Origin: Tanytarsus gracilentus
Lineage: Eukaryota; Arthropoda; Insecta; Diptera; Chironomidae
Length of the DNA: 64,000 bases
Assembly (NCBI GenBank): GCA_038502055.1
Contig: JAXRKN010000026.1
Span: 558,001-622,000, forward strand
Direction of reading: 5' to 3'
Made by a program: the position numbers and the translations under genes. Under the pieces are notes generated by a model. The model was not told the DNA's origin and did not search any database. It saw nothing but the letters and a program-made list of their open reading frames with translations. This document shows, one piece after another, positions 1 to 11,102 of the stretch. Numbering within the stretch: the first letter of the stretch is position 1; every line of letters starts with the position of its first letter.

Positions 1-1
1 C

Positions 2-2235
2 AAACGTCAATTGAAATCATTAACCTTGAAGCTTAAGGAAGCCGAGAACCGTGCTGAGTACGCCGAGAAGACAGTCAAGAAGTTGCAAAAGGAAGTCGAC
101 AGACTCGAAGGTATGTTTTTGGAGCGTTGCCAAAAAAACTTCTCTTCACTTCGTTTTCTTCAAATTTTATTTTACTCTTTTTCTAAACAAACGAGAAGAA
201 ATTCGTTTGAAAATTGCGAGAGAAAAAAATCTACGCAAAATTATTTCTGTCTCTCGCAACATTTTCTACATCTTTAATTCCTCTAAGTTAAAAATCTACA
301 AGCTGATGATGATCTCTTTACAATTTAAACCTTGAACTAATTTCTTCTTATTTTTTTTCTATACACACGCAATAATTTAATTAAATATTTTTTTGAATGC
401 ATTTTGCTTTTGAATGTTGCTGTTTTGTTATTTTTTTGAAATTTTTAAATTTATCAACTATTTTTTTTGGATTCCAATTTATTTGATCACGTGCTGTTTT
501 ATTATTTTATTTTAATATAATTGAAAAATTTGCAGATAGAGTACGACGTGAAAAAGACAAGTACAAATTCATGGTTACTGATATGGAAGCGACCTTCCTC
601 GAAATGGCTGGATTTTAATTATAAACTCCACATTGTGCTTTCCTTTCGTTTTTTTCGTGTGTCCATTTGTGTAAAAAATTCTTTCGTTTATCAGGAAAAA
701 GAAATTTGTGATAATTTTTTACACTCAACATTTTATTCGTGATCGTTTCGAGAAAATCAAAAAAAATCATTTGTCCATTTTGAGCCATATAGAAAAAAAA
801 ACAAATTGAGATTTGCTAAAAAAATCATTTTAGATGAGAAAAATTTTGTAAATTAACTTTTAATCAACTTTTTGTTTAATGTTTCTTCAAACCTATTTTT
901 ACAGACAAACTCGCCGTCCAAAAAGAAACTTACAATGCTATCTGCGCCGATATGGACACAACATTTGCCGAAATGGCCGGCTTCTAAATTCATTTTTCCG
1001 TTCACGTTACTCTTTTACGATCACTTCAAATATCCCGATTATTCCATTCAAAATTATTCTTTCTCTCTCTCTTTTTTTAATCCAAAATTTATGCTACAAA
1101 ATCCAACCATCAAAAATAAATATTATAAATCAGCCCACCAAAAACACACACTGATAATAATTTCATGTAGGAAATTTTTTTGCATAATATTTTTGTGCTC
1201 TATTTTTTTTTGAGGAGATAAAAAATTCGCAATTTTTTTTGATCCAAAAAGAATTCCAGAGTCGAATTTTTCTCAATACTTTTTTTATTAGTTAAAAAAA
1301 TCATCTTGCCATGATTGAGTAGAAATATGTTTTTGAGAAATGTACACACAATTTCATAAACACACCACACACACACTCTTCGCACTAACTTGCTATGTCA
1401 GTCAACTAACATCTCTGTTCTAATAACTAACCTTAACCATCCTCCTGAACTCACTCTCAAAAGAAAGTTAAAAATGTTAGTTATGATAAAAAAAAATAAA
1501 AATTATGATGAAAGATGGAAAACAGAATTGATATGCAATTAGAGAAACAACGAGCGATGGTTCAAGTGATGATGAATGACGACAAATGGAAAACTCTTTC
1601 TAATCTAATTTGCCAAAAAAAAAATAATCAATCGCTGCTATTAATCTTTATAAAAGCCTGATATAATTGTTCGTAAGGTACTTTTTATTTTCTCTCTCTT
1701 TATTTATTTTTCTGTTTTAACTTGCACTAACATTAATTTTTTAATTTATCATCTGATGAGTTTAAAGAATATTCAAATAGGCAAATATATAATTTTGCTT
1801 TTTCTATGGGTTGATTTTTATTATATAACATTAAATAACTTAAATTTGAATTCAAGAATTTTAAAAAATCTTAGTTTTGTTTCTATGCAAAATTTTATCT
1901 TTTACACAATTTTAACACATTTTTGCCTTATGAAATTTATATTTAAAAATCAACTCCGCAAAGAAAACTTTAAATTAAAATATTAATTCAAATAGGAGTC
2001 AACATTAGAATAATTTTACAATCTAGATTAGTGGTGCTAATCATTTCAACAAATTCATTCACTTTAACGGTGCAAATGAAAATGATTTTTTGTGATTTTT
2101 AACTTTTAGTATTGGTCAAATTCTTTAATTTAATCTTTTCTCTCCTTTCTAGACGAGCTTGGTCTCAACAAAGACAGGTACAAGTCTCTTGCCGACGAAA
2201 TGGACTCGACTTTTGCCGAGTTGGCTGGTTATTAA
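2..2235 (+). CDS. Tm1: Tropomyosin, 3' part of gene with three alternative terminal exons
   Basis: Tropomyosin is a coiled-coil dimer that lies along actin filaments and, in muscle, relays calcium control with troponin. Only the 3' end is in the window. The penultimate coding exon runs from the window edge to 110 (in frame from base 2). It reads as a charged heptad coiled coil including the family signature LQKEVDRLE, ends one base into a codon, and has donor GT at 111. Three downstream exons at 536, 905 and 2153 each start after an AG, complete the same split codon as Asp, and encode 27 residues ending in AGF or AGY. They are therefore mutually exclusive C-termini that contribute to the end-to-end overlap and troponin-T contact region. 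The symbol Tm1 is inferred from the multiple terminal exons, as in the fly Tm1 gene. A Tm2-type gene is the main alternative. Confidence 0.9.
536..618 (+). CDS. Tm1: Tropomyosin alternative terminal exon 1 (ends EMAGF)
   Basis: The acceptor TTGCAG ends at 535. The exon completes Asp, then reads RVRREKDKYKF and ends LEMAGF with TAA at 616-618. No AATAAA is visible between this stop and the next terminal exon at 905. Transcripts using this exon therefore either end at a variant signal or read through to the AATAAA at 1115, which would place the second terminal exon inside their 3' UTR. The first half is more basic than in the other two C-termini. Confidence 0.85.
905..987 (+). CDS. Tm1: Tropomyosin alternative terminal exon 2 (ends EMAGF)
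   Basis: The acceptor TTACAG ends at 904. The exon completes Asp, continues KLAVQKETYNAICADMDTTF and ends with TAA at 985-987. It has the same phase and the same number of codons as the other terminal exons. An AATAAA at 1115-1120 lies about 130 bases downstream and is the likely poly(A) signal. Confidence 0.87.
1115..1120 (+). terminator. Poly(A) signal after tropomyosin terminal exons 1 and 2
   Basis: An AATAAA hexamer lies in an A-rich 3' UTR after the second tropomyosin terminal exon. It is probably shared with transcripts ending in the first terminal exon, which has no hexamer of its own. Confidence 0.5.
2153..2235 (+). CDS. Tm1: Tropomyosin alternative terminal exon 3 (ends ELAGY)
   Basis: The acceptor CTTTCTAG ends at 2152. 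The exon completes Asp, reads ELGLNKDRYKSLADEMDSTF and ends AELAGY, TAA 2233-2235. This C-terminus most resembles the canonical muscle tropomyosin ending (LADEMDSTFAEL). It is followed by AATAAA motifs at 2547-2552 and 2724-2729. It lies about 1.17 kb beyond the second terminal exon. Confidence 0.88.
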
Positions 2236-2546
2236 ACATCATCATCATGCCATCAACTCTTTTTTCGTTTCAATATTCGTGTGCGTGTGCGTTAAAAAGA
2301 AAAATGTATAACCATGGCGAAGAACAAACACTTAAAAAAATGTTATATGATACAAATGACTTATGCCATCTCAAGTTTACATCGAATCGAATCACCAACC
2401 GAATGATTCACATTAAAAATCTTATCGAAATTCTCTCTAATAATGTCTTATGCTTTCTGCAATCAATTAATCGAAAACTTGGTGTGCAAATTGTTTCTTT
2501 TTCTTAAGTAAAAATATTTTTGTGCTCTCGTGCTGAAGAAAAAAGA

Positions 2547-2729
2547 AATAAAGTCGAAAAATTGATGAGGAAAGAGTCGGATATCAAAGAGTCCTTTAAT
2601 TATATATTAAATAAAATAAATAAAAAAAATTGTCTTTGACTAATGCATCATAAAAAAGCTTTGTACATTTTACATATTATAAATCTCTACATTATTTATG
2701 TGAACAAACCATTTTTTTTCGTTAATAAA
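2547..2729 (+). terminator. Poly(A) signals after tropomyosin terminal exon 3
   Basis: AATAAA occurs at 2547-2552 and again at 2724-2729, 0.31 and 0.49 kb after the stop of the third terminal exon. Either could end the long tropomyosin isoforms. No coding exon is seen between here and the synaptotagmin gene. Confidence 0.45.
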
Positions 2730-3362
2730 GTTATTAAATTACAGATCGAGAGTTTCGAGATGATTTCAGATGTGATTAAATTTTACAAAAATTAAAAAAA
2801 ATTTCAAAAACTAGGATTCGAACTTTAAAAAAAGTAAAAAGAACCTGTACAAGAATTCTTAAAAAACTTTTTACTTTTTACTTCGAACCTTGAATATTAT
2901 TCTTAAAATTTATTTACTTTTTAATATTTTTTAAAATTTATGCTAATCTTTTTCTTATTGGCAATTTTAAAATGTTTCATGATAATTTTAATCAATTTTT
3001 TCGTTTTCTTCTTCTTTACTCAACGTATTTTTTCATACAACATCGAAATCATCATTCGATGCTCATGCGCATCTCATTTCTATGTTATCGATTGAAGGTA
3101 AAAAAATATTTTCAAGTAACTCCCATTAAAGAAAGTTCTCAGTCCCTCAAAAAATCTTTATAAATTTTTTAATAAAATCCTTAAACGTTTGAAAACATTT
3201 TAATCTCACACTTTTGCCACTGACCAGTGAAATATCTCGAGAGTCGTGATAAAAATTGAGATGTAAATTTTTGCATCACCATATTGTGAAGAGTTAAAAA
3301 ATTGTCCAGCAAAAGTGGATAATAAACAGTTGTTTGCCGCTCAGGCAGCTAAAGACCACTCA

Positions 3363-5251
3363 ATGGGTCGCATTATGGCAACCGACGATGGATCCAATGT
3401 CCAATCGGAAATACATCTGATGGAGACAGGTAAATGTTGTTAACCTTGAGCTCTCGTTACATCACAAAATTTTAAAGTTCAATAATTTGAAAATATTTAA
3501 ATAACTAAATTAAAAAATCAAACAAGTTTTTCTTTTTGAAGTCGGCATATCTCTAAAAATAAATCGCCCCTATCATACGTCAATCGATGTAATGTGTGTG
3601 GGAGTAAATTTTCCAAAACCTTTCGGAAATTTTCTATTAAAGCGCAATAACTTTTGTAACAATGGAAAACTTTTTTTTCTTACCTCCACAGTAATTCCCG
3701 CTATTTTGGGATTGACGTTAGCATTAATTTTGGCGGTTGCCGCATGCTTTTGTGCCCGTCGAGTCCGACGTCAAAATAAAAAGTCATTCGCTGAGGCTGC
3801 ATTTCCCTTCCAACCGCCACCACGTCCAACCCGTGCTGTTCGCTCGCCGAGTGGCCTCGCCTCATCACATTACTTGAAGAAATCACCTTCACCTACATCG
3901 GCGGTTAAACCCTTGCCGGGTACACTCTCACCCACAACCGAGGCACTTCCACAAACACTCACAACCAAATATTCGGAGGAAAATGAAATGTCGAGAAGTC
4001 TTAATGAGACTCAGCATGTCGACGAGTTTGATTGCGAGGAGTTCGGAAAGTTGGGCACGTTGGTTTTTAAGCTGCGCTTTTTGGTCGATCGAAATGCATT
4101 GGTGGTCAGCATTGTCCGCTGTCGAGCACTTCCCTCGAAAATACAATCAAACGGGTCACTCTTGTCGTCAACAGACTCGGGAAATGTCGGTCAATTACAG
4201 GCGAATGGAAAAACTCAATCAGCATCGGCAATGGATCCTTACATCAAGCTTCAGCTTCTCCCAGAAAAACAACACAAGGTCAAGACAAGGTAAGATAAGA
4301 AAGCGTAATTTTACTGTCACGTGCATTTGCTTGCATGCTGAGATCAATCACGTTTAAACGTGAGAGTTCTAACATCAATTTCACATCGCATTTATATTGC
4401 AGAGTTGTTCGTAACACGAGGAATCCCGTTTATGATGAAGACTTCACATTTTATGGCTTAAATATGAGTGAACTGAAATCGATGTCATTGCACTTTGTTG
4501 TCTTGAGCTTCGATCGTTATTCACGTGATGATGTTATCGGAGAGGTTGTGTGTGCATTGAACACCATTGACTTGCAGCAAATTGAAAATCAGCAAGTGGC
4601 ACTGAGTCGTGAGATACAGCCGAGGAGAAGCTTAAAGGTGGATTAAAGTCTCTTTAAATTGTTATAAATATTAATGATTGACACTTTTTAGATCAAATCG
4701 CAAGGCAGAGGAGAAATTTTGCTTTCACTGTGCTGGCAGCCGGCAGCAGCTCGTTTAACGGTGGTTTTACTAAAAGCTCGAAATCTTCCCCGAATGGATG
4801 TTACAGGACTTGCTGACCCCTATGTCAAAATCTACTTGCTCTATAATGTAAAAAATTATTTGCTAGATTTTTAAGGCATAAGTGGATTAAATTTTTAAAT
4901 CATTTTAGGGTCAGCGAATTGCCAAAAAGAAGACTCACGTGAAGAAGCGAACACTCAGTCCTGTTTTCAATGAAAGTTTCGCTTTTGATATTCCAATAAC
5001 TGAAGGAGGCGGTCAAACACTTGAGGGTGTAAGTTTTATCATTTTAAAATTAAACAAAATTGTAATTAAATTTTTCGCAGGTGTCCCTTGAACTTCTTCT
5101 CCTCGACTGGGATCGCGTCACAAAGAACGAAGTCATTGGAAAACTTGAACTCGGTCCAAACAGCACTGGCTCAGCTTTAAATCATTGGAAGGAGGTTTGC
5201 ACAAGATCACAGCGTCGCCAAATTGCCGAATGGCACAAATTGCGCGAGTAA
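3363..5251 (+). CDS. Syt4: Synaptotagmin 4 (Syt4-type), complete
   Basis: This is a membrane-anchored two-C2 vesicle trafficking protein of the Syt4/11 group, which in flies acts in postsynaptic and dense-core vesicle release. The coding exons are 3363-3429, 3692-4289, 4403-4637, 4692-4847, 4909-5028 and 5081-5251. All have GT-AG borders and matching phases and give 448 residues. A short luminal N-terminus (MGRIMATDDGS) precedes a membrane helix at residues 23-43, a basic stop-transfer CARRVRRQNKK, a Pro/Ser linker, C2A from about 141 and C2B from about 303. C2B keeps DPYVK and the DWD calcium-loop pair, and the end RRQIAEWHKL is the Syt4/11 C-terminal signature. In C2A the first Asp of loop 3 is Ser (LSFDRYS), as is typical of Syt4. 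Loop 1 of C2A carries an insert of roughly 30 residues. The start is the first ATG after an upstream leader, and 5' non-coding exons may exist. Confidence 0.95.
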
Positions 5252-8200
5252 ACTCAATATCGTGCTAAAAAAAGTTTTTAAAGCTTAGTTTGACATCCAT
5301 AAATGAATCGAAATGCTATTGCAAGCTTTTTATAAAACCTACAATTAAATATCATGAACGCAGCAACGGCATGAAAAGTAATTTACTAAGTAGAGTCTGG
5401 CAGTATATCCTAACAATAATAATAAAAAATATATATATGACACCTGTTTGTGTATTGAGACATGCATAATCCACCAATTATATTAAGAAAATGTGAAGAA
5501 GGAAAAGTTTAAATTAAAAGTTTTGAACATGAATGATCTGATGAAAGGAATCTCACAAAATTCTAATAAGACAAAAAATGTTAATCTTTTATTCCTGAAA
5601 AAAAATCTATGTTGCAAAAAATTTATTACAACTTTTTATTATAGTTTGACTTTTAAAAAGAAATTTCTAAAAATATTAGAAGATGATTTTTAAAGGACTA
5701 ACTTTAACTTTTCAACAAACTCTTTCAAAAAACTAAAAAAAACATGTATAGCATGAAAAATTGTAGAAAATCAAAGAAATATTAAAATAAAACCATCAAT
5801 TTATTTAAAAAAATTTGAGTTCATAAACTGTCTAGATATTTTTTAGGCAAAAGGCTTATTTTTCATAAAAAAATACATAAAGAAAGATTTAATTTTTTGT
5901 TCAAAGTGAAAAAATAAAAATAAAAATTATTAAATCATCAGCATGCATTAGCTGTTAGCTGTCGCCATCTATTTAGAAAATATTTATTTATTTTAATTTT
6001 AATCTAACCTTTACGTTGAATATTAAATCATGGATTAAAATTTAAAACAAAATTTATTTTTGTAGAATTCGTGCACACTTTATTTTCGACATTTGAAAAA
6101 CGGTTTAAATATTTTCATTTTTTTAAATGAGGTAAATTATTAAAAAAGTATATAAATATATGAGTTAATTAATTTTGGTTTCGAAACAAATTCATGAGAA
6201 TTCTTCAAGAAATTAAAATTAATTTTAACTAACGTCAATGAGTTTTTTGAACACGTAACATTTTCAATGATTGACTTGCGAGTATGACATTACTTTTGAA
6301 GTGAAGGCGACACGTTACAAAAACATTGACAGCATGAAAACTAATTAAACAAAATTCTTCGAAGGATAAAATTTAAAAAAAACTCATCTCAATTTTATCC
6401 CTGCAGCATCTTCTCGATAATTCTTCAATAATTCATCGATTTCGATTGCATGTGAAAGCGATGCACTTTAATCATAAATAAAAGGTTCTGCACTCACAAA
6501 TTACGACAAAAAGAAGCAAAGAAATCATTTTTTTGTCAAGCAAGTAAACGCCTCTTAAGATGGAGTTAAAAAGTACCATCGAGAAGCATTCTTGCAACTT
6601 TCATTGCAATCTGGTAGTTGAGAGAAGAAGATAACTGGCATTAAAGCAATAATTTTTTTCAGATTCAGCATGCGCTTATGTGAATTTATTCAATTTACGA
6701 TGGAAGCCTTTTGATATTGCTAAAATACATCACCACACTTTATTGTGCACCTCTCTTTTTTTTATATTCGAGGTATTCTTTAACTTTTTATTACATCAGT
6801 AATTTTTGCAATGCTCAATACATCAAGTCGACTTCGATGTTGTAGCTCGACATGCTGAATTTTCATTTTGATTCCTCCCATTTTCTGCTTCTTATACGCT
6901 CTTTAATGCTCCTTTATTCGCTTCATTCTGAAGATTGTTATCAAATGATCGCGGAAAGTCTCTTTTGACTCGCTCATTTCTTCGTTTCGCTCTCTACACT
7001 GCAATTGCAATGTTCTGTAACCTAATAATTTTGTAAAATAATAATATCTGCGTATATAATTATTTATTATGTTCGCTTCTCTTCGATTTATCTTACAAAA
7101 AATTTTAAAAGATTTTTTTACTAGCTCGAAAAAAAATGCAATCATCAAACTGACAAACTATTTCCCGCATGAAAATTGTAGACACAAGTACACAACAAGT
7201 GGCAACTCATGAAAAGCAATTTTCGATCTGTCATCTCTCGTGAGGCGGTGGCAAAGTAAACTGTAAAGGTTATTTTCCATCTTATAGCAACAGATCTTAA
7301 TTTTTTGGACGCGTAAAAAATTACAATGATAACGATGAGTTTACAGCTTTTGGCTTCGCTATCGTTGGCTTCTCTTTCACGATGAATTTGAAAAGTGAGT
7401 AACAAAAAATAAAATATATTAAAAAAAAATTAATGATTCAATTTTGAAATTCTAAATTAACCCTTAAGTTACATCATCTCCAAAATATCCCACAAAGACT
7501 CAACTAAAATTAGTTTTGTTAGGGTTTTTCGGGAGATACAAGAAAGGAAAGGAATAACAACCAACATTGTGTTTTAGATTTTACCGAATGTACACTCAAG
7601 CAATGAGAAATATGCAAACGTCATTCTTGTATAATAAATAAAAAAATTCGGTTTGTAGAGAGAAAGAGAACATGAAAAAAATGTTAAAGGATGGTGATGA
7701 TGGCGCAGCGATAGCAAAAAAACACAAGAGAGAAATATCTCAGGTGCTTCTGACTTTCATCATCATCCATCGAATCGCTCGAATGTAATCGACTGTCTTT
7801 TCATTACACGGAGAAGAAAAAAATGTGTTTTGTATTTCGGCGGGTTATCAAAGGAAACCGCAAGCAAAGCGAGAGCAAACGGCATGTGTACAAAAAAAGC
7901 TTCATCGCACACTAACCACAGAACGAGTTAAGGCAAAAAAAGCAATGAACATGAAAGAAACAAATATTTCGAAGCTTCGCGTCCAAGTCGACGGCAATTA
8001 AAGTTTTTTTTCGCTCTCCAATTTTACGAAAATTGTGCTGAGGTGAGAGAAGAAAGGTTGCGTCACATGACGATGAGTACAAAAGACGATCCCAAATTAC
8101 TGAACCGCGCAAACCAAAGACCAAACGTGCCACCACCGAATGAGATTGTTTTTTTTTCTTCTCTCAACCCAGCAGCATCAGAAGCTGAACGATCGCGTCA

Positions 8201-10420
8201 GTGATGAATGTATTGTGAAACAAATTGATATAATTTTTCGCTCTTGTGTGAGTGTGTGTGAAAGAAGATGAAAAAGAATTTTTCATCAATCTCTCTAATG
8301 CGGTTAGTACTTATTTAATATTTAATCAACGGTAGTGACTTTAACACCGAGAAATTATTGGCTTAAAGAGGAATGTTTATTCGTGGTAGAAAGTTGCACC
8401 CGTTCAGCTATAAGTCAGTGGTCAGCGATTAATCTTCACGATTCTTAAAATGTTTTACTTTATGCAAGCGCGTGCATTTCTTTTTCGCGGTAGCTGATCA
8501 TCATCGATAATAGAGTTTTTTCTCTACCGCATTATAATTGCAATTCCAGAGATGAATTAATTTTCATGTTGATGCTTGATTGCGTTTCAGGTGTTTGCGG
8601 GTACATAATTAGCTTGCTTTCTGCGCAGGATATTAAAATTCCTGCTCCTTAATTGAACGATTAATGGGATAAAGAAGTCGTAGCTTCGCGTTGAGTTAAT
8701 TTTGATATTTTCAAGAAATTACATTTAATAAGGCAGAAGTAGCTTTCTTTAAAAGAACCTGCTCGTCAAAAAATTCTTGACACTTTTCATAAATTATTTT
8801 TTATTCATGTCCAAGGAAACAAAAATCTCTCAAAATTAAAATCTAACTAATTTAAAAATAAATTTGACAACTGAATTTAAAAAAGTTCGCAAACATAAAT
8901 TTTTTTTTTCTCAAATCCAATTTCCCACCTTTTTCTAATAAACTTTCTAATCTCTTTTCATATCACGCATGATCCTAGCGAAGTTGGTGTAAACACGATA
9001 ATTACTTTCATACACACAATTTTCATCGTGTGCTTTCCTTTCTTACATTATCATTCAGCAGCGATGAAAGAAAGTTTATTATCCTTTTATGCATGCAACA
9101 TATTGTCGTCACTCGCTTCATCAATCACTTCCTCATGTGCGATTAAACATGCATAAGGAGATTTTGAATTATTATTTAATCTCATCTAAGACACTCTCAT
9201 AATTCATGTTGCAGTGCATCAACATGTGAAAGTGTTAAATTTATGTGAGACTGAGCGACATTTGGCGTCAAAAGAAAGAGAGAGAAAAAATTAACATTTA
9301 AATGGTCTGTCAACACATTTTGCATTAAGAGAACTGTTCAAGAATTTTATTGGATATGAATAACTTGCAATGTCCTGAAAAATTTATCCATCAAAAAAAA
9401 TGATTTTAAGATTTTTTCACCTCAAGCTATGAGTTCGTGTTGTGCATAAAATGAGTTCACAAATCTATGTGATGATTTTTTTCTCATGCTTAGCGCTGTT
9501 TTGGAGATGAAGAAGAAATATCGCGCCAAACACAAAGTGAAGAGAAAATTCATTTCACAAAAAAAAAATGATTTTTCTTTCTTTATAAATTTTCTCCTTT
9601 CATCCTTTGCCGTTTTATAGCGAGCGAGGAAAAATATGGAGAAATTCTTTTCATCTCAAAAGCAGTCTCAGTGTTTGTATGTTGAGGCGAGAGGGAAAAA
9701 AGCGAGAAAAATTTTATGAGTCGTCGGTGCTCTTTATTGATGGGGTGCATTTTTCTTTTTCCTATGTTTTTTCCTCATTTTATGATTCATTTAGGGTTTT
9801 TTCTTTCTCCTCTCGGTGAACACTGTTTCTTGCTCTCACACCACACTCTCCCCGCAAGTACACACCTTTGCAATACCTACAACCGAGATTGAGCTAACTT
9901 CACGATGGTCGTAAAATTACAGGGATTGGATTTGGTAGTGAATAAGTTGGTAGCACAGCGGGTTAAAACTTGGAACGTTTTAAATTGATTGAAAAATAAT
10001 TTTTACTGTTGATTAGATTTAAAATTCAAACAAAAGAATGGAATTCGATGAATTTAAATTTAAATCCAGCTAACTTAAATTTTTTCTTTTTTAAAATTTA
10101 GCGAAGTTAAAAATCTTAATTTAATATTTTTCAATAATTTCAGCAAAAAATTTAAATCAATTCAATTTATTTCAATTTAAAAATTTTAAGAACCTAATTA
10201 GATTTTAAGTTAAGTCTGGGTTTGAATTTGATTTTGAAATTCCAAACGGTCATTAATTTAATTTCAAGCATTTGAATTTTTTATAGTAAAATGATATAAA
10301 AACTTTATTTAAACAAACTTGATTCAAAAAATAACCGTAGATTTTTCAAATTTTTATATAAATTTTTAGCATACAAAGTTTTCAAATTTTTATTGTAAAC
10401 TTCTTCCAGGGGCACCCATA
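5252..10420. other. Intergenic region between Syt4 and Lim1
   Basis: The first 200 bases hold the Syt4 3' UTR, with A-rich poly(A)-type sequence near 5420. The rest is AT-rich, with short open frames on both strands that lack plausible splice partners or known motifs. I see no gene, tRNA or transposon. It may hold Lim1 regulatory DNA. Confidence 0.5.
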
Positions 10421-10576
10421 AGCAACCGGTCCTACGATTGGCTGAAAACTTTATCGTTGTGTTTGTACGTTAGAGGCGTGTTGCATAGCAACTTGTCATG
10501 TTCGTAAGGCGAAAATGTCTGTCTAGCAGTGCATTTAGACACTCAGTCTTTAACCAGTATTCGTTCGAGTTGGATG
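10421..10576 (+). promoter_or_regulatory. Predicted Lim1 core promoter: RFX-like X-box, CCAAT box, Inr and DPE
   Basis: An initiator match TCAGTC at 10543-10548 puts +1 at A10545. GGATG at 10572-10576 sits exactly at +28 to +32 and fits the fly DPE consensus RGWYV. Upstream, GTTGCATAGCAAC at 10480-10492 is a perfect 5+5 inverted repeat resembling RFX/X-box sites, an AGCAAC half-site lies at 10421-10426, and an inverted CCAAT box (ATTGG) lies at 10437-10441. No TATA box is seen. The predicted transcript would run without a required intron to the start codon at 11103. The motif positions are observed, and promoter activity is inferred. Confidence 0.6.
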
Positions 10577-11102
10577 CGGAGTCGTGGTTTGTGAGAAAAA
10601 AATAAAACGAGTATTCTCATATATGAAAAATTTTCCGGATCGTGGTTGAAAAAAAATATATATCCAAAATTCTAAATATGAAAAATTAAATTGGCAAAAA
10701 AAAATAAAGAAAATAGACAGACACTTGATAATCGGTAAAGGGCATCAATCATGCTTTCAAAGTTTGCACATCAAACGCGTGAGTGAAGGTGTAGTGATGT
10801 AAAAGTTGTTTCTGCCGTGTGGATTAGACAGCAGCTAACAAGTTAAAGAAGTTTAACAAAAGTCTGTCACTTATTGATTTTTCGCTCGAATTAAAACAGT
10901 TTGAGAATATTTTACGACATAAAGGATAAAAAGAACTTGATTAACTTTTTCAACGCTTGAAAGTGCAACTTTAAGGGAATTCAAAATTTTAACCGAAAAT
11001 AGCAAAGCGCCCTTGTCGAGGGCCCTAGCATTGGCTTCGTTCTTAGGTTCGGACTATCCTCCGAGCCTCGGTGCCAGAACGGCACCACCCTCAAAAGATC
11101 AT

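Noticed and set aside
1515..1661. A 48-codon ATG frame between tropomyosin terminal exons with a coiled-coil-like start
   Set aside because: It has no splice sites in suitable phase, does not fit the tropomyosin ends, and its second half is A-rich low complexity.
2770..2830. Minus-strand GTTCGAATCC resembling a tRNA B box
   Set aside because: There is no A box or cloverleaf at the right distance, and the flanks are homopolymer-rich.
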